From: an uncultured Rhodospirillales bacterium
GTDB lineage: Bacteria; Pseudomonadota; Alphaproteobacteria; Acetobacterales; Acetobacteraceae
Direction: 5' to 3'
NCBI GenBank assembly: GCA_903835235.1
Contig: CAILMF010000005.1
Span: 1 to 64,000, forward strand
Length of the DNA stretch: 64,000 nt
Shown: positions 9,052 through 16,630 of the stretch, piece by piece
How the letters are laid out: every line of letters begins with the position of its first letter
Numbering within the stretch: the stretch's first letter is position 1
Notes under the pieces: generated by a model
Told to the model about the DNA's origin: nothing
Database searches by the model: none
What the model saw: only the letters and a program-made list of their open reading frames with translations
Position numbers and translations under genes: made by a program

Positions 9052-9067
9052 AGCAAGGCGCATGCCA
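9052..9067 (-). promoter_or_regulatory. Probable sigma-54 promoter of the cyanate operon
   Basis: On the minus strand, TGGCATG-N4-TTGCT sits 58 bp upstream of the receptor start. It matches the sigma-54 consensus TGGCACG-N4-TTGCW at all but one position, with the invariant GG and GC dinucleotides 10 nt apart. Transcription would begin near 9040. No convincing NtrC dyad was found upstream. Confidence 0.65.
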
Positions 9068-9203
9068 GCAGGGCCGCGCTGGAATATGTGACGAGGCAGC
9101 AGGGAACTGCACATATTCACGGCATGAATTGCCTGATTTCGCGCCTTTCGCCTTTGCTTAACCCGCCGCGCGCAGCATGCCGCCGGAAGCCCCGGAGCCG
9201 CGC

Positions 9204-9575
9204 ATGGACAGCAAGGAACTCACCGCCGAGGTCGCCGAGGCGCGGCATCGCATCGCCCGCCTGCTGGCGGAACAGCACCGGCTGCACCTCTCGCTGGCGC
9301 AGGAAAGCCGGGCGCTGAAGCGCTTCACCACGGCGGGCTCGACGCTCGCCGAGATCGAGATCGCCGGCGAGATGCTGGAGCAATACCTCGGCGCGTCAGA
9401 CGCCTTCCTGGAGAATATGCGCGGCCGGTTCGAGGCGCGGCTTGGCCTGCTGCGCCGCTGCGAACCGCGCGGCAGCGCCGAGCCCGAGCTGACGCCCGGC
9501 CACGGCCATTTCTGGCTGGCCTTCTCCCGTCTCTGCGTCGTGCTCCGGCGGGCGGAGAAGGCGACGGGAAGGTAG
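9204..9575 (+). CDS. Hypothetical small coiled-coil-like protein
   Basis: A 123-residue protein rich in Glu, Ala, Arg and Leu, with heptad-like helices (AEVAEARHRIARLLAEQHRL, then a second Ala/Glu-rich helix). It has no signal peptide, membrane segment or recognisable domain. The start at MDSKELTAEV is preferred over a Met 9 codons earlier because CCGGAGCC lies about 8 nt upstream of it. It is transcribed away from the cyanate operon, so the two share a promoter region. Function unknown. Confidence 0.5.
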   Translation: MDSKELTAEVAEARHRIARLLAEQHRLHLSLAQESRALKRFTTAGSTLAEIEIAGEMLEQYLGASDAFLENMRGRFEARLGLLRRCEPRGSAEPELTPGHGHFWLAFSRLCVVLRRAEKATGR

Positions 9576-9644
9576 CTCCCGGCGCCGGGAGTCACGCTTC
9601 CGGGTGCTCGGCCTGCGCCCTTCAGCGATCCCGGCGCTGGAGTC

Positions 9645-9693
9645 TTGTCGGGTGATTCACGTCTTCGGCGATTCCGCCTGCGACGATCACACT
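9645..9693 (+). repeat. Dispersed palindromic repeat, family A, copy 2
   Basis: GTGATTCACGTCTTCGGCG-ATTC-CGCCTGCGACGATCAC, nearly the same as copy 1. It directly abuts the stop codon of the minus-strand FMN oxidase gene, so a read-through transcript would fold it just after the coding region. Confidence 0.7.
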
Positions 9694-10911
9694 CTACCGC
9701 ACCTTCCGCAGGTATTTCGGCCCCAGCTCCGCCACGCTGTTGACGCCCAGCATGGCCATGTTGCGGTCCACCTCATCGGCCAGCAATTGCAGCGCGTGGC
9801 GCACGCCGGCCTCCCCGGCCAGCGCCGCGGCAGCCAGCATCGGCCGGCCGACGAAGCAGAAATCCGCCCCCAGCGAGAGCGCCTTCAGCACATCCGTGCC
9901 GCGGCGGATGCCGCTGTCGATCATGACAGCCATGCCCTGCGACGCCGCCTTCACTTCCGGCAGCACCCGCAGCGGGCCGATGGCGCCGTCCAGCTGCCGG
10001 CCGCCATGGGTGGAGACGATGACGCCATCGGCGCCGTGGTCGGCGCACATCGCCGCGTCCTCGGCGGCGAGCACGCCCTTGACCACCAGCTTGCCCTTCC
10101 AGCGGCGGCGGATCAGCGCCAGGTGCTCCCAGGCCAGGCCGTCGCGCTTGCCCACGGCGCGCACCAGGTCGCGGCTGAGGATCGGCGGGCCGCGGCCGGC
10201 ATCCATGTTCTCGAAGTAGGGCATGCCATGGCCCAGGATGGTGCGCAGGAAGGTGCCGAACATCCACCGCGGGTGGGTCACGCCTTCCTTGATCAGCCGG
10301 TAGTTCGGCTTCAGCGGAATGGAATAGCCGTTGCGGAAGTTGTTCTCCCGGTTGGCGCTCACCGGCACGTCCACCGTGAGGACGAAGGTATCGAAGCCGG
10401 CGGCGGCCACGCGGTCCACCAGCGGCTCGATCCGCGCGGGCTCGCCGGGCAGGTAGGCCTGGTACCAGCTGGTCGGGCCGGCCTTGCGGACGTCTTCCAA
10501 CTTGATCAGCGACGACGCGCTCATGATGTTCGGCACGTTCATCGCCGCCGCCGCCTGGGCCAGCACCAGGTCGCCGCGATAGGCGATCAGCGCCGAAGCG
10601 CCCATGGGCGGAATGCCGAAGGGCTGGGCGTAGCTGCGGCCCAGCAGCGTGGTGCCGGCGTGGCGCTTCGTGGTGTTGACCAGGGTGCGCGGGATGAAGG
10701 CGTAGTCCTGGTAGGCATCCGCATTGTCGCGCAGCGACCAGTCGGTCTCGGCCGCGCCGGTGACGAAGCCCCAGAGCATGCGCGGCAGGTGTTCCTCCAG
10801 CGCCTCCTCGAAGTCCTTCAGCGCCAGGTAGTTCTGCAGGTGCGGCGGCACCTTGGACACCGCGCGCTTCTCGGCGATGGGCTTGGGCGGGGGCAGGCTG
10901 CCTTCGGGCAT
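9694..10911 (-). CDS. FMN-dependent alpha-hydroxy-acid oxidase/dehydrogenase
   Basis: A 405-residue TIM-barrel flavoenzyme of the lactate dehydrogenase (LldD), glycolate oxidase and mandelate dehydrogenase family. It oxidises a 2-hydroxy acid to the 2-oxo acid. The active-site motif reads STHGGRQLDGA with catalytic His 302 and substrate Arg 305; most relatives have SNHGG, so the Asn-to-Thr change is a small deviation. The FMN-contacting Lys is at 278 (VVKGV) and PPMGASAL near residue 101 also fits. It is the last gene of a three-gene run after an HpcH aldolase and a Bug receptor. That context suggests a catabolic role on a hydroxy acid; the substrate is unknown. Confidence 0.88.
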   Translation of the reverse strand: MPEGSLPPPKPIAEKRAVSKVPPHLQNYLALKDFEEALEEHLPRMLWGFVTGAAETDWSLRDNADAYQDYAFIPRTLVNTTKRHAGTTLLGRSYAQPFGIPPMGASALIAYRGDLVLAQAAAAMNVPNIMSASSLIKLEDVRKAGPTSWYQAYLPGEPARIEPLVDRVAAAGFDTFVLTVDVPVSANRENNFRNGYSIPLKPNYRLIKEGVTHPRWMFGTFLRTILGHGMPYFENMDAGRGPPILSRDLVRAVGKRDGLAWEHLALIRRRWKGKLVVKGVLAAEDAAMCADHGADGVIVSTHGGRQLDGAIGPLRVLPEVKAASQGMAVMIDSGIRRGTDVLKALSLGADFCFVGRPMLAAAALAGEAGVRHALQLLADEVDRNMAMLGVNSVAELGPKYLRKVR

Positions 10912-10923
10912 CTTCGCGTTCCT

Positions 10924-11880
10924 TCAGTCGACAGTCGCGCCGGAGGCCCGCACCAGCGGCAGCCACAGGGCCAGTTGTTCGTCCCAGTATTGCGCCAGTG
11001 CGTCGGCAGAGGAACCCACCGGATCGCACCCGGCCTCGCGCAGCCGGCGCTGCGCCTCCGGCGCCGCCACCGCCGCCTGGGCCGCGGCCTGCAACCGGGC
11101 GATGACGGCGGGCGGCACGGCGGCCTGGGTGTAGAGGCCCATCATGTTGAAGATGCGGAAGCCCGGCAGCCCCTGTTCCGCCACGGTCGGCACATCCGGC
11201 AGCATCGGGCTGCGCTCCGGCGAGGTCACCGCCAGCCCCTTCAGCTGGCCGGACTGCACCTGCGGCAGCAGGCTGGCGATGCCCTCCATCAGCGTATCGA
11301 CATTGCCGGCGATCATGTCCGTGATCACCGGCCCGGCGCCGCGATACGGCACATGCGTCGCCGCCACCCCGGCGCGGTTCCACAGCAGCAGCGCGCCCAG
11401 CTGGTTGATGGTGCCGTTGCCGGCCGAGCCATAGGTGACCTTGCCGGGGTTCGCGCGCATGTACGCCAGCAGTTCCGCCAGCGTGGCGCCGGGCACGTGC
11501 CTGCCGGCCGCGACCACCATCGGCAGCGTTGCCACCAGGCTGATCGGCGCATGGTCGCGCCGCGTATCGAAGCGGAGGTTGCGGTACAGCCCTGCATTCA
11601 GCACCGCGGCCGAGAGCGTGTAGAGCGCGATGGTGTGGCCATCCGGCGTGGCGTTCACCAGCATCTCGCTGGCCACGGTGCCGCCGGCGCCGGGCCGGTT
11701 CTCGATGATGACCGGCTTGCCCAGCGCCTCCGCCATGCCGGGCGCGATGATGCGGGCGATGACATCCGTGCTGCCACCAGGCGCGAAGGGCACCACCAGG
11801 CGCACCGCCTGGCGCGGGAAGTCGGACTGCGCCAGCGCCGGCGTGGCCAGCGTGGCGCCCAGCAAGGCGCGCCGCAGCAT
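10924..11880 (-). CDS. Bug-family (tripartite tricarboxylate) substrate-binding protein
   Basis: A 318-residue periplasmic receptor with an N-terminal signal (MLRRALLGATLATPALAQ). The mature N-terminus carries the family signature VRLVVPFAPGGSTDVIAR, and ENRPGAGGTVASEML follows. Bug proteins bind organic acids, amides or nicotinate-like ligands for TctAB-type transporters. No TctA or TctB gene is in this window, so it must pair with a distant transporter or act as a sensor. It overlaps the upstream aldolase stop by 1 nt and is followed by the FMN oxidase 12 bp later. Its ligand is probably the substrate of that pathway. Confidence 0.88.
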   Translation of the reverse strand: MLRRALLGATLATPALAQSDFPRQAVRLVVPFAPGGSTDVIARIIAPGMAEALGKPVIIENRPGAGGTVASEMLVNATPDGHTIALYTLSAAVLNAGLYRNLRFDTRRDHAPISLVATLPMVVAAGRHVPGATLAELLAYMRANPGKVTYGSAGNGTINQLGALLLWNRAGVAATHVPYRGAGPVITDMIAGNVDTLMEGIASLLPQVQSGQLKGLAVTSPERSPMLPDVPTVAEQGLPGFRIFNMMGLYTQAAVPPAVIARLQAAAQAAVAAPEAQRRLREAGCDPVGSSADALAQYWDEQLALWLPLVRASGATVD

Positions 11881-12668
11881 CACGCTTCCAGTGCCTTGGC
11901 CAGGCCATCGGTCCATGCGGTGGCGGCGGCCAGCAGAAAGCCGATATCGGTCTGTGTGGTCAGGAAGCGGGCGCCGCGCTTGATGATGTCTGCTTGTCCC
12001 TGGACATTGCGGTTGCCGCCGCAGCCCGGGGCGATGCCGTTGGCGTGGCACGCCGCGAAGATCCGGTCCACCGCGGCCACCAGCTCGGGGTCGCCGTACT
12101 GGCCTGGCTTGCCCATGTTGGTCAGCAGGTCGTTCATGCCGATATGGATCACGTCGATCCCCGGCACCGCCGCGATCTTCTCCACATTGGCCACGCCCTC
12201 GGGGCTCTCGATCATGCAGACCACCAGCGTCGCCTCGTTCAGCGCGGGGGCCGAGACGGGGACGGGCGTGGGCTTGAAGTTGAAGTGCGGGTAGCCGCCG
12301 GTCACGCTGCGGCGGCCGAGCGGCGCGAAGCGGGTGACGTTGACGCAGTGCCGGGCTTCCTCGGCGGTGTTGACGTCCGGGAAGACGATGCCGGTGACGC
12401 CGTTGTCCAGCAGCAGCGGCACGTCCTGGTCATACACGCCGCGCACGCGCGCCACCGGCGCCACGCCGATCTCCATGGCGGTCTGCGCCATGAAGCCGAT
12501 GGTCTCCAGGTTGAAGATGCTGTGCTGCACGTCGATGAAGATGAAGTCGTGCCCGCTGGACTTGGCGATGCGCGCCACATCCGGCGAGCGCGACAGCCGC
12601 ACACCCATGCCCAGCGCGGCGCCGCCGGACGCGATCTTCGCCTTTACCGGATTGGTCATGTCGGGCAT
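11880..12668 (-). CDS. HpcH/HpaI-family class II aldolase
   Basis: A 262-residue TIM-barrel aldolase. HpcH/HpaI enzymes use a divalent metal to cleave 4-hydroxy-2-oxo acids to pyruvate (or oxaloacetate) and an aldehyde. Visible motifs are FIDVQHS, with the catalytic His, near residue 46; the metal Glu in CMIESPEGV; and HIGMNDLLTNMG, where Asp is the second ligand. Here HIGMNDL replaces the more common IGP.DL. The start is MPDMTNPVKA with a strong GGAGG upstream. It is the first gene of a minus-strand operon (aldolase, Bug receptor, FMN oxidase) facing a MarR-linked gene pair across a 119-bp region with a palindromic operator. The natural substrate is not identifiable. Confidence 0.87.
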   Translation of the reverse strand: MPDMTNPVKAKIASGGAALGMGVRLSRSPDVARIAKSSGHDFIFIDVQHSIFNLETIGFMAQTAMEIGVAPVARVRGVYDQDVPLLLDNGVTGIVFPDVNTAEEARHCVNVTRFAPLGRRSVTGGYPHFNFKPTPVPVSAPALNEATLVVCMIESPEGVANVEKIAAVPGIDVIHIGMNDLLTNMGKPGQYGDPELVAAVDRIFAACHANGIAPGCGGNRNVQGQADIIKRGARFLTTQTDIGFLLAAATAWTDGLAKALEA

Positions 12669-12722
12669 CTGGGCTTCCTCCGTTTGGCCGTAGTTTCCGC
12701 CGGCCGGCCGCTTTCGCCAACC

Positions 12723-12738
12723 GGTTTCTTGTGAAACC
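12723..12738. promoter_or_regulatory. Candidate MarR operator in a divergent promoter
   Basis: GGTTTC-TTGT-GAAACC is a perfect 6-bp-arm palindrome. It sits midway between the aldolase start on the minus strand and the metallo-hydrolase start on the plus strand. A marR gene ends the plus-strand operon, so autoregulation plus control of the divergent operon is the simple reading. Confidence 0.5.
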
Positions 12739-12787
12739 ATCGGCGGATCGCTATCTGCACGCCCGAACCAATAAGGGAGCGCCACCC

Positions 12788-13768
12788 ATGTCCGGCTTCG
12801 CCAGCACCAATGATATGGCCGACAAGCTGATCAGCTTCGACGAGCTGGGCCCGGGCCTGTACGGCTATACCGCGGAAGGCGACCCGAATTCCGGCATCGT
12901 CATCGGCGACCGCGGCGTGCTGGTGGTGGACGCGCAGGCCACGCCGGCGATGGCGCAGGACATCATCGCCCGCGTGAAGACGGTGACGGACAAGCCGATC
13001 ACCCATGTCGTCCTCACCCACTACCACGCGGTGCGCGTGCTGGGCGCCAGCGGCTATCCCGGCGCGCAGGTCATCTGCTCCGACGTGACGCGCGACATGA
13101 TCGTGGAGCGCGGCCAGCAGGACATGGACAGCGAGATCGGCCGCTTCCCCCGGCTGTTCCGCGGCAAGGAAAGCATCCCCGGCCTGACCTGGCCGCACCT
13201 CACCTTCCACAAGCGCATGACGCTGTGGATGGGCGAGCGGGAAGTGCAGATCATCCATGTCGGCCGCAGCCACACGGCCGGCGATACCGTGGTCTGGCTG
13301 CCAAAGGAGAAGGTCTGCTTTTCCGGCGACGTGGTGGAGTTCGGCGCCACGCCCTATTGCGGCGACGCGCATTTCGCCGACTGGCCGGCGACGCTGGCGG
13401 CGGTGAAGGCGCTGGGCGCCGAGAAGCTGGTGCCCGGCCGTGGCCGCAGCCTGATGACCCCGGCGGAGGTGGCCGAGGGCCTGACCGGCACCGACCACTT
13501 CACCAGCGACCTCTTCGCCATCTGCAAGCGCGGCGTGGCCCGCGGCGCGCCGCTGAAGGAGGTCTACGACGACGCGATGCGCGAGATGCGCCCGAAATAC
13601 GGCCACTGGGTGATCTTCGAGCATTGCATGCCGTTCAACGTCTCCCGCGCCTATGACGAGGCGAAGGGCCTGGACCGCCCGCGCATCTGGACCGCCGAGC
13701 GCGACGTGGAGATGTGGCAGGCGCTGGAACACGGCACGGCGATGAAGTCGGCCGAAGCGAACCCGTGA
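12788..13768 (+). CDS. Metallo-beta-lactamase-fold protein with degenerate second metal site
   Basis: A 326-residue MBL-fold protein. The usual HxHxDH motif is THYHAVR: His78 and His80 are kept, but the expected Asp and His are Val82 and Arg83. The third ligand, His162 (SHTAGDTVVW), and Asp181 (FSGDVVE) are kept, whereas the final PGHG is PGRG (Arg218). The first metal site therefore looks intact and the second largely lost. The start follows GGGAG by 7 nt. The downstream marR overlaps its stop by 4 nt (GTGA). It could be a mono-metal hydrolase, or a ligand-binding or redox derivative; the reaction is unknown. The fold assignment is firm, catalysis is not. Confidence 0.82.
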   Translation: MSGFASTNDMADKLISFDELGPGLYGYTAEGDPNSGIVIGDRGVLVVDAQATPAMAQDIIARVKTVTDKPITHVVLTHYHAVRVLGASGYPGAQVICSDVTRDMIVERGQQDMDSEIGRFPRLFRGKESIPGLTWPHLTFHKRMTLWMGEREVQIIHVGRSHTAGDTVVWLPKEKVCFSGDVVEFGATPYCGDAHFADWPATLAAVKALGAEKLVPGRGRSLMTPAEVAEGLTGTDHFTSDLFAICKRGVARGAPLKEVYDDAMREMRPKYGHWVIFEHCMPFNVSRAYDEAKGLDRPRIWTAERDVEMWQALEHGTAMKSAEANP

Positions 13769-14223
13769 GCGAGGCCGCCTCGCTCGAACTCGGCCGCTTC
13801 CTGCCCTACCGCCTCTCGGTGACGGCTGAGTGCATCAGCCGCGTCTTCGCGGAAAGCTACGAACGCCGCTTCGGCCTGACCATTCCGGAATGGCGGGTCA
13901 TGGCGGTGCTGGGGGAGGGGGCGCCGCGCCCGACCCAGGCCGTCATCGAAGCCACCGAGATGGACCGCGTGAAGGTCAGCCGCGCCGTGACCCGCCTGGT
14001 GGACAAGGGCCTGGTGACGCGGCGCACGGCGCCGGAGGACCAGCGCAGCCAGATCCTGGCGCTGAGCCGCAAGGGCTTCGGCCTGTACGGCCAGATCGTG
14101 CCGCTGGCGCATGCGCTGCAGGCGGAACTGACCGCGGGCCTCGGCGCCGAGGAACTGGCGCTGCTGGACCGCGTGCTGGAAAGCCTGCACGCGAAGGCGC
14201 GCGAGATCGGCTCCCGTAGCTAG
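13765..14223 (+). CDS. MarR-family transcriptional regulator
   Basis: A 152-residue winged-helix repressor. The recognition region reads PTQAVIEATEMDRVKVSRAV followed by the wing (TRLVDKGLVTRRTAPEDQRS). The DxRS-type wing and the flanking dimerisation helices are standard. A GTG start overlaps the stop of the preceding MBL gene by 4 nt, so the two are co-translated. Its stop codon lies in a CTAG that also provides the stop of the convergent CHAT gene. It probably senses a pathway metabolite and controls the divergent aldolase/receptor/oxidase operon through the palindrome at 12723. Confidence 0.9.
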   Translation: MSEAASLELGRFLPYRLSVTAECISRVFAESYERRFGLTIPEWRVMAVLGEGAPRPTQAVIEATEMDRVKVSRAVTRLVDKGLVTRRTAPEDQRSQILALSRKGFGLYGQIVPLAHALQAELTAGLGAEELALLDRVLESLHAKAREIGSRS

Positions 14224-16538
14224 TTCAAACTCGCCAGCGGGTGGCCGTAGAAGGTGAAGACCAGCCCGTAGGGGTTGCCGCGCTGCATCCAGTCCGCGCG
14301 CATGGCGCGCAGCGTGGCCGGCACCTTGCCGCCGGCCTGCAGCAGCTCGGCCAACCTGGTGCCGAACTCCACCGTCGCCTCGGCCCAGACCCGGCTTTCC
14401 GTCACCAGCACGCCGCTGGCGCCCAGCTTCAGGAACTGCCCGGCCAGCGACCGGTTGGAAAACGGGCTGCCCGGGGAGACCCCGGTCTCGCAGCCCAGCA
14501 GCACCACCAGCGGGCGCCGAGGCATCGCCGGGCCATCGCCACCGGCGCTGACCACGCCGCGCCACAGCCGGTCCAGGTCGCCGGGCAATACCTCGTTGTT
14601 GGTGCCGAAGATCAGCCGCTGGCCGACCTGGTCGTTCAGCCCGCCATCGGCATGGGTATAGGTCCAGATCAGGCGGTAGTCGGCGCGTTGCTCCTGCACG
14701 TTCCGCAGGAAGGCGTTGCGGGTGCGCGCCACCTGGGCGTCGCCCATCACCCGCTTGATCACGTCGTTCAGGGTCTGCGCGCCGGCCAGCACCTGGCGGG
14801 CGTCGCGGCCGGTATCGGTGTCGTCGCTGTAGCGGCCGTACAGCGTGGGCGAGCCACCGGCGGCCGGGCTCGCCGCCAGCGAACCACCCGGCCGCTCGCG
14901 TTCCAGCGGCTGCGAGGAAACCTCCCACCGCAGCCCCCAGAAGGCCAGCTGCGGCGCGCTCTCCTGGCAGTTGGGGTGCAGCAGTTGCCAGGGCAGGTAC
15001 AGCCCGCGGGACTGCACATGCAGGGTGAAGCGGCCGGCCGCGCCGGTGCGCTCGATGGCGCGCATCAGGGCGGCCACGGCCGGGTCGGCATCGGGGTCGC
15101 GGAACAGCAGGCTGTACAGCTCGTTGCCCAGGTCGCACAGGCTGCCCACCGCCTTGCCGAAGTCGTCGGCGTTCAGATAGGGCGAGTTGTGGGCAATGAC
15201 CGGCGCGTCGCGGTCGGCGACATCGCCGAAGGTCAGCGCCCGCAGCCGGACATAGATGCGGTTGGCCAGCCCCTCCAGCACCTGGCGGTCGGCGAAGCCC
15301 AGCCTGTACGGCGCCGTGGCCTTGCCTGCCGCCTGCAGCACCGCGCGGTCCGCGGCGTTGGCCTTGGCCAGGAAGGCCGGCGAGAAATTGGTCACCAGGG
15401 TGAAGCCGCCCTCCGGCCCGGTGATGCGCAGCAGCACGTCCTCGCTGGGGGTTTCGCTGGTGCTGGCCGGTGCGGCGGTGGCGGCCGGGCCTTGCGCCAG
15501 GTTCAGCTGCGGCACGCCGGGCGCCGGCTGGTCCACCAGGGTCACCGGCAGCACCAGGTGGCGGAAGCTCTCGCCCAGGCCGGTGACGTAGAAATGCAGC
15601 GCCAGCGGCTCCTCCGGCGTCGGCCGCGCATCCGGCCGCGCGACGAAGCTGAACACCGCGTCGTCCGAACGGAAGCGCGCGGCGTTCCAGGTGATCCGGC
15701 GGGTTTGCATGCCCTGCTCGGCGCACCAGCTGCACTCGAAGGTGACCAGCAGGGAGGTATCCTGCGCCGCGTCGAAACGCGCCTGCGGGTTGGCCTGGCC
15801 GGTGGCGGCGTCGCGCAGCTGGCTGGCCTGCTCGGGCGGGCCGACGAAGAAGGTGGCCTGGGTGGCGCGGTTGCGCTGCACCTGGGCGCTGGGGCCACCG
15901 GCGCCGTCCAGCAGCAGGTTGTAGACCGGCACCGGCCGGCTGGGCGCCACGGCCGTCGCCACGGCGCGCTCCCGGGCGGCAGTCGGCGCGGCGCCCGGGC
16001 GGACGCTGCTCTGCGGCATTGGCGCCGGCACGGCCATCGGCGCTGGCGCCGGCACGGCCATCGGCGCTGGCGGTGGCGCCGGCATCGCGGCCATGGGCGG
16101 TGTCTGGCCCATGCCACGGCTGGGCGGGGCGGCGCCCGGGCCTGCGCCGCGGCCGCGGCCGGCAACGTCCCTGGCGTCGTCCTCCGCCTGGGCGCTGGCG
16201 GCGCCGACCACCAGCTCGGCCACCTGGCAGAGGTCGACGGCGCGCCGCAGTTCCGTGCGGTTGTTCTCGAACACCGCGCGGATATCGTGCACGCATTGCC
16301 CGCCGGGCAGCCGCAGTTGCACCTGCCCGCCGCCGGACAGCACGTTCGTGCCGAGCAGGTCGTTGCTCCAGGCATTGCTGCCGGTGGGCGAGATGTACAG
16401 TTCCATCACCGCGACGCGCGCGGCATTGCGGACCCGCAGCGGGCCGGCGGTCTGCGCCAGGGCGGCACCTGCCAGCAGCAGGGCAGGCAGCAGCAGCAAG
16501 CCACGCCGCAGCGCGGCCGTTACACCATTCCGCAGCAT
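14220..16538 (-). CDS. Secreted CHAT-domain (caspase-like) protease candidate
   Basis: A 772-residue protein. A signal peptide (about 1-29, ending ALAQ) implies export. Next comes a small domain with ELYISPTGSNAWSNDLL and two Cys (about 70 and 90), then a Pro/Ala/Met linker (about 120-180), a middle region and a long C-terminal CHAT-like module. The caspase-type dyad is visible: His629 in TYTHADGG and Cys683 in VVLLGCETG. GASGVLVTESRVW and the closing TFYGHP are also CHAT-like. The start follows GAGGAG. CHAT proteins are usually cytosolic, so a secreted form is unusual. It is divergent from a Tat-exported protein with a 92-bp shared promoter region. Substrate and role are unknown; peptidase activity is inferred from the dyad. 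Confidence 0.75.
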   Translation of the reverse strand: MLRNGVTAALRRGLLLLPALLLAGAALAQTAGPLRVRNAARVAVMELYISPTGSNAWSNDLLGTNVLSGGGQVQLRLPGGQCVHDIRAVFENNRTELRRAVDLCQVAELVVGAASAQAEDDARDVAGRGRGAGPGAAPPSRGMGQTPPMAAMPAPPPAPMAVPAPAPMAVPAPMPQSSVRPGAAPTAARERAVATAVAPSRPVPVYNLLLDGAGGPSAQVQRNRATQATFFVGPPEQASQLRDAATGQANPQARFDAAQDTSLLVTFECSWCAEQGMQTRRITWNAARFRSDDAVFSFVARPDARPTPEEPLALHFYVTGLGESFRHLVLPVTLVDQPAPGVPQLNLAQGPAATAAPASTSETPSEDVLLRITGPEGGFTLVTNFSPAFLAKANAADRAVLQAAGKATAPYRLGFADRQVLEGLANRIYVRLRALTFGDVADRDAPVIAHNSPYLNADDFGKAVGSLCDLGNELYSLLFRDPDADPAVAALMRAIERTGAAGRFTLHVQSRGLYLPWQLLHPNCQESAPQLAFWGLRWEVSSQPLERERPGGSLAASPAAGGSPTLYGRYSDDTDTGRDARQVLAGAQTLNDVIKRVMGDAQVARTRNAFLRNVQEQRADYRLIWTYTHADGGLNDQVGQRLIFGTNNEVLPGDLDRLWRGVVSAGGDGPAMPRRPLVVLLGCETGVSPGSPFSNRSLAGQFLKLGASGVLVTESRVWAEATVEFGTRLAELLQAGGKVPATLRAMRADWMQRGNPYGLVFTFYGHPLASLN

Positions 16539-16594
16539 CGCCGTTCTCCTCAACCCGAACCGATCTGGTTGTCCCGGGCGAGGTTATTCGGTAC

Positions 16595-16616
16595 TTGATC
16601 CAACCAACAGGATCAA
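16595..16616. promoter_or_regulatory. Palindrome between the CHAT gene and its divergent neighbour
   Basis: TTGATCC, 8 nt, then GGATCAA: perfect 7-bp arms, ending 14 bp before the plus-strand start. It may be an operator shared by both genes or a hairpin occluding the start of the plus-strand gene, whose own Shine-Dalgarno is weak. Confidence 0.45.
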
Positions 16617-16630
16617 TGCGGGGTAGAGCG

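Noticed and set aside
9100-9140. NtrC-binding dyad upstream of the cyanate operon
   Set aside because: Only a TGCAC half-site with a poor second half was found; not enough to call.
14241-16598. 785-codon open frame opposite the CHAT gene
   Set aside because: Low-complexity Arg/Gln/Gly/His content and no homology features; the minus strand has signal peptide, domains and ribosome site.
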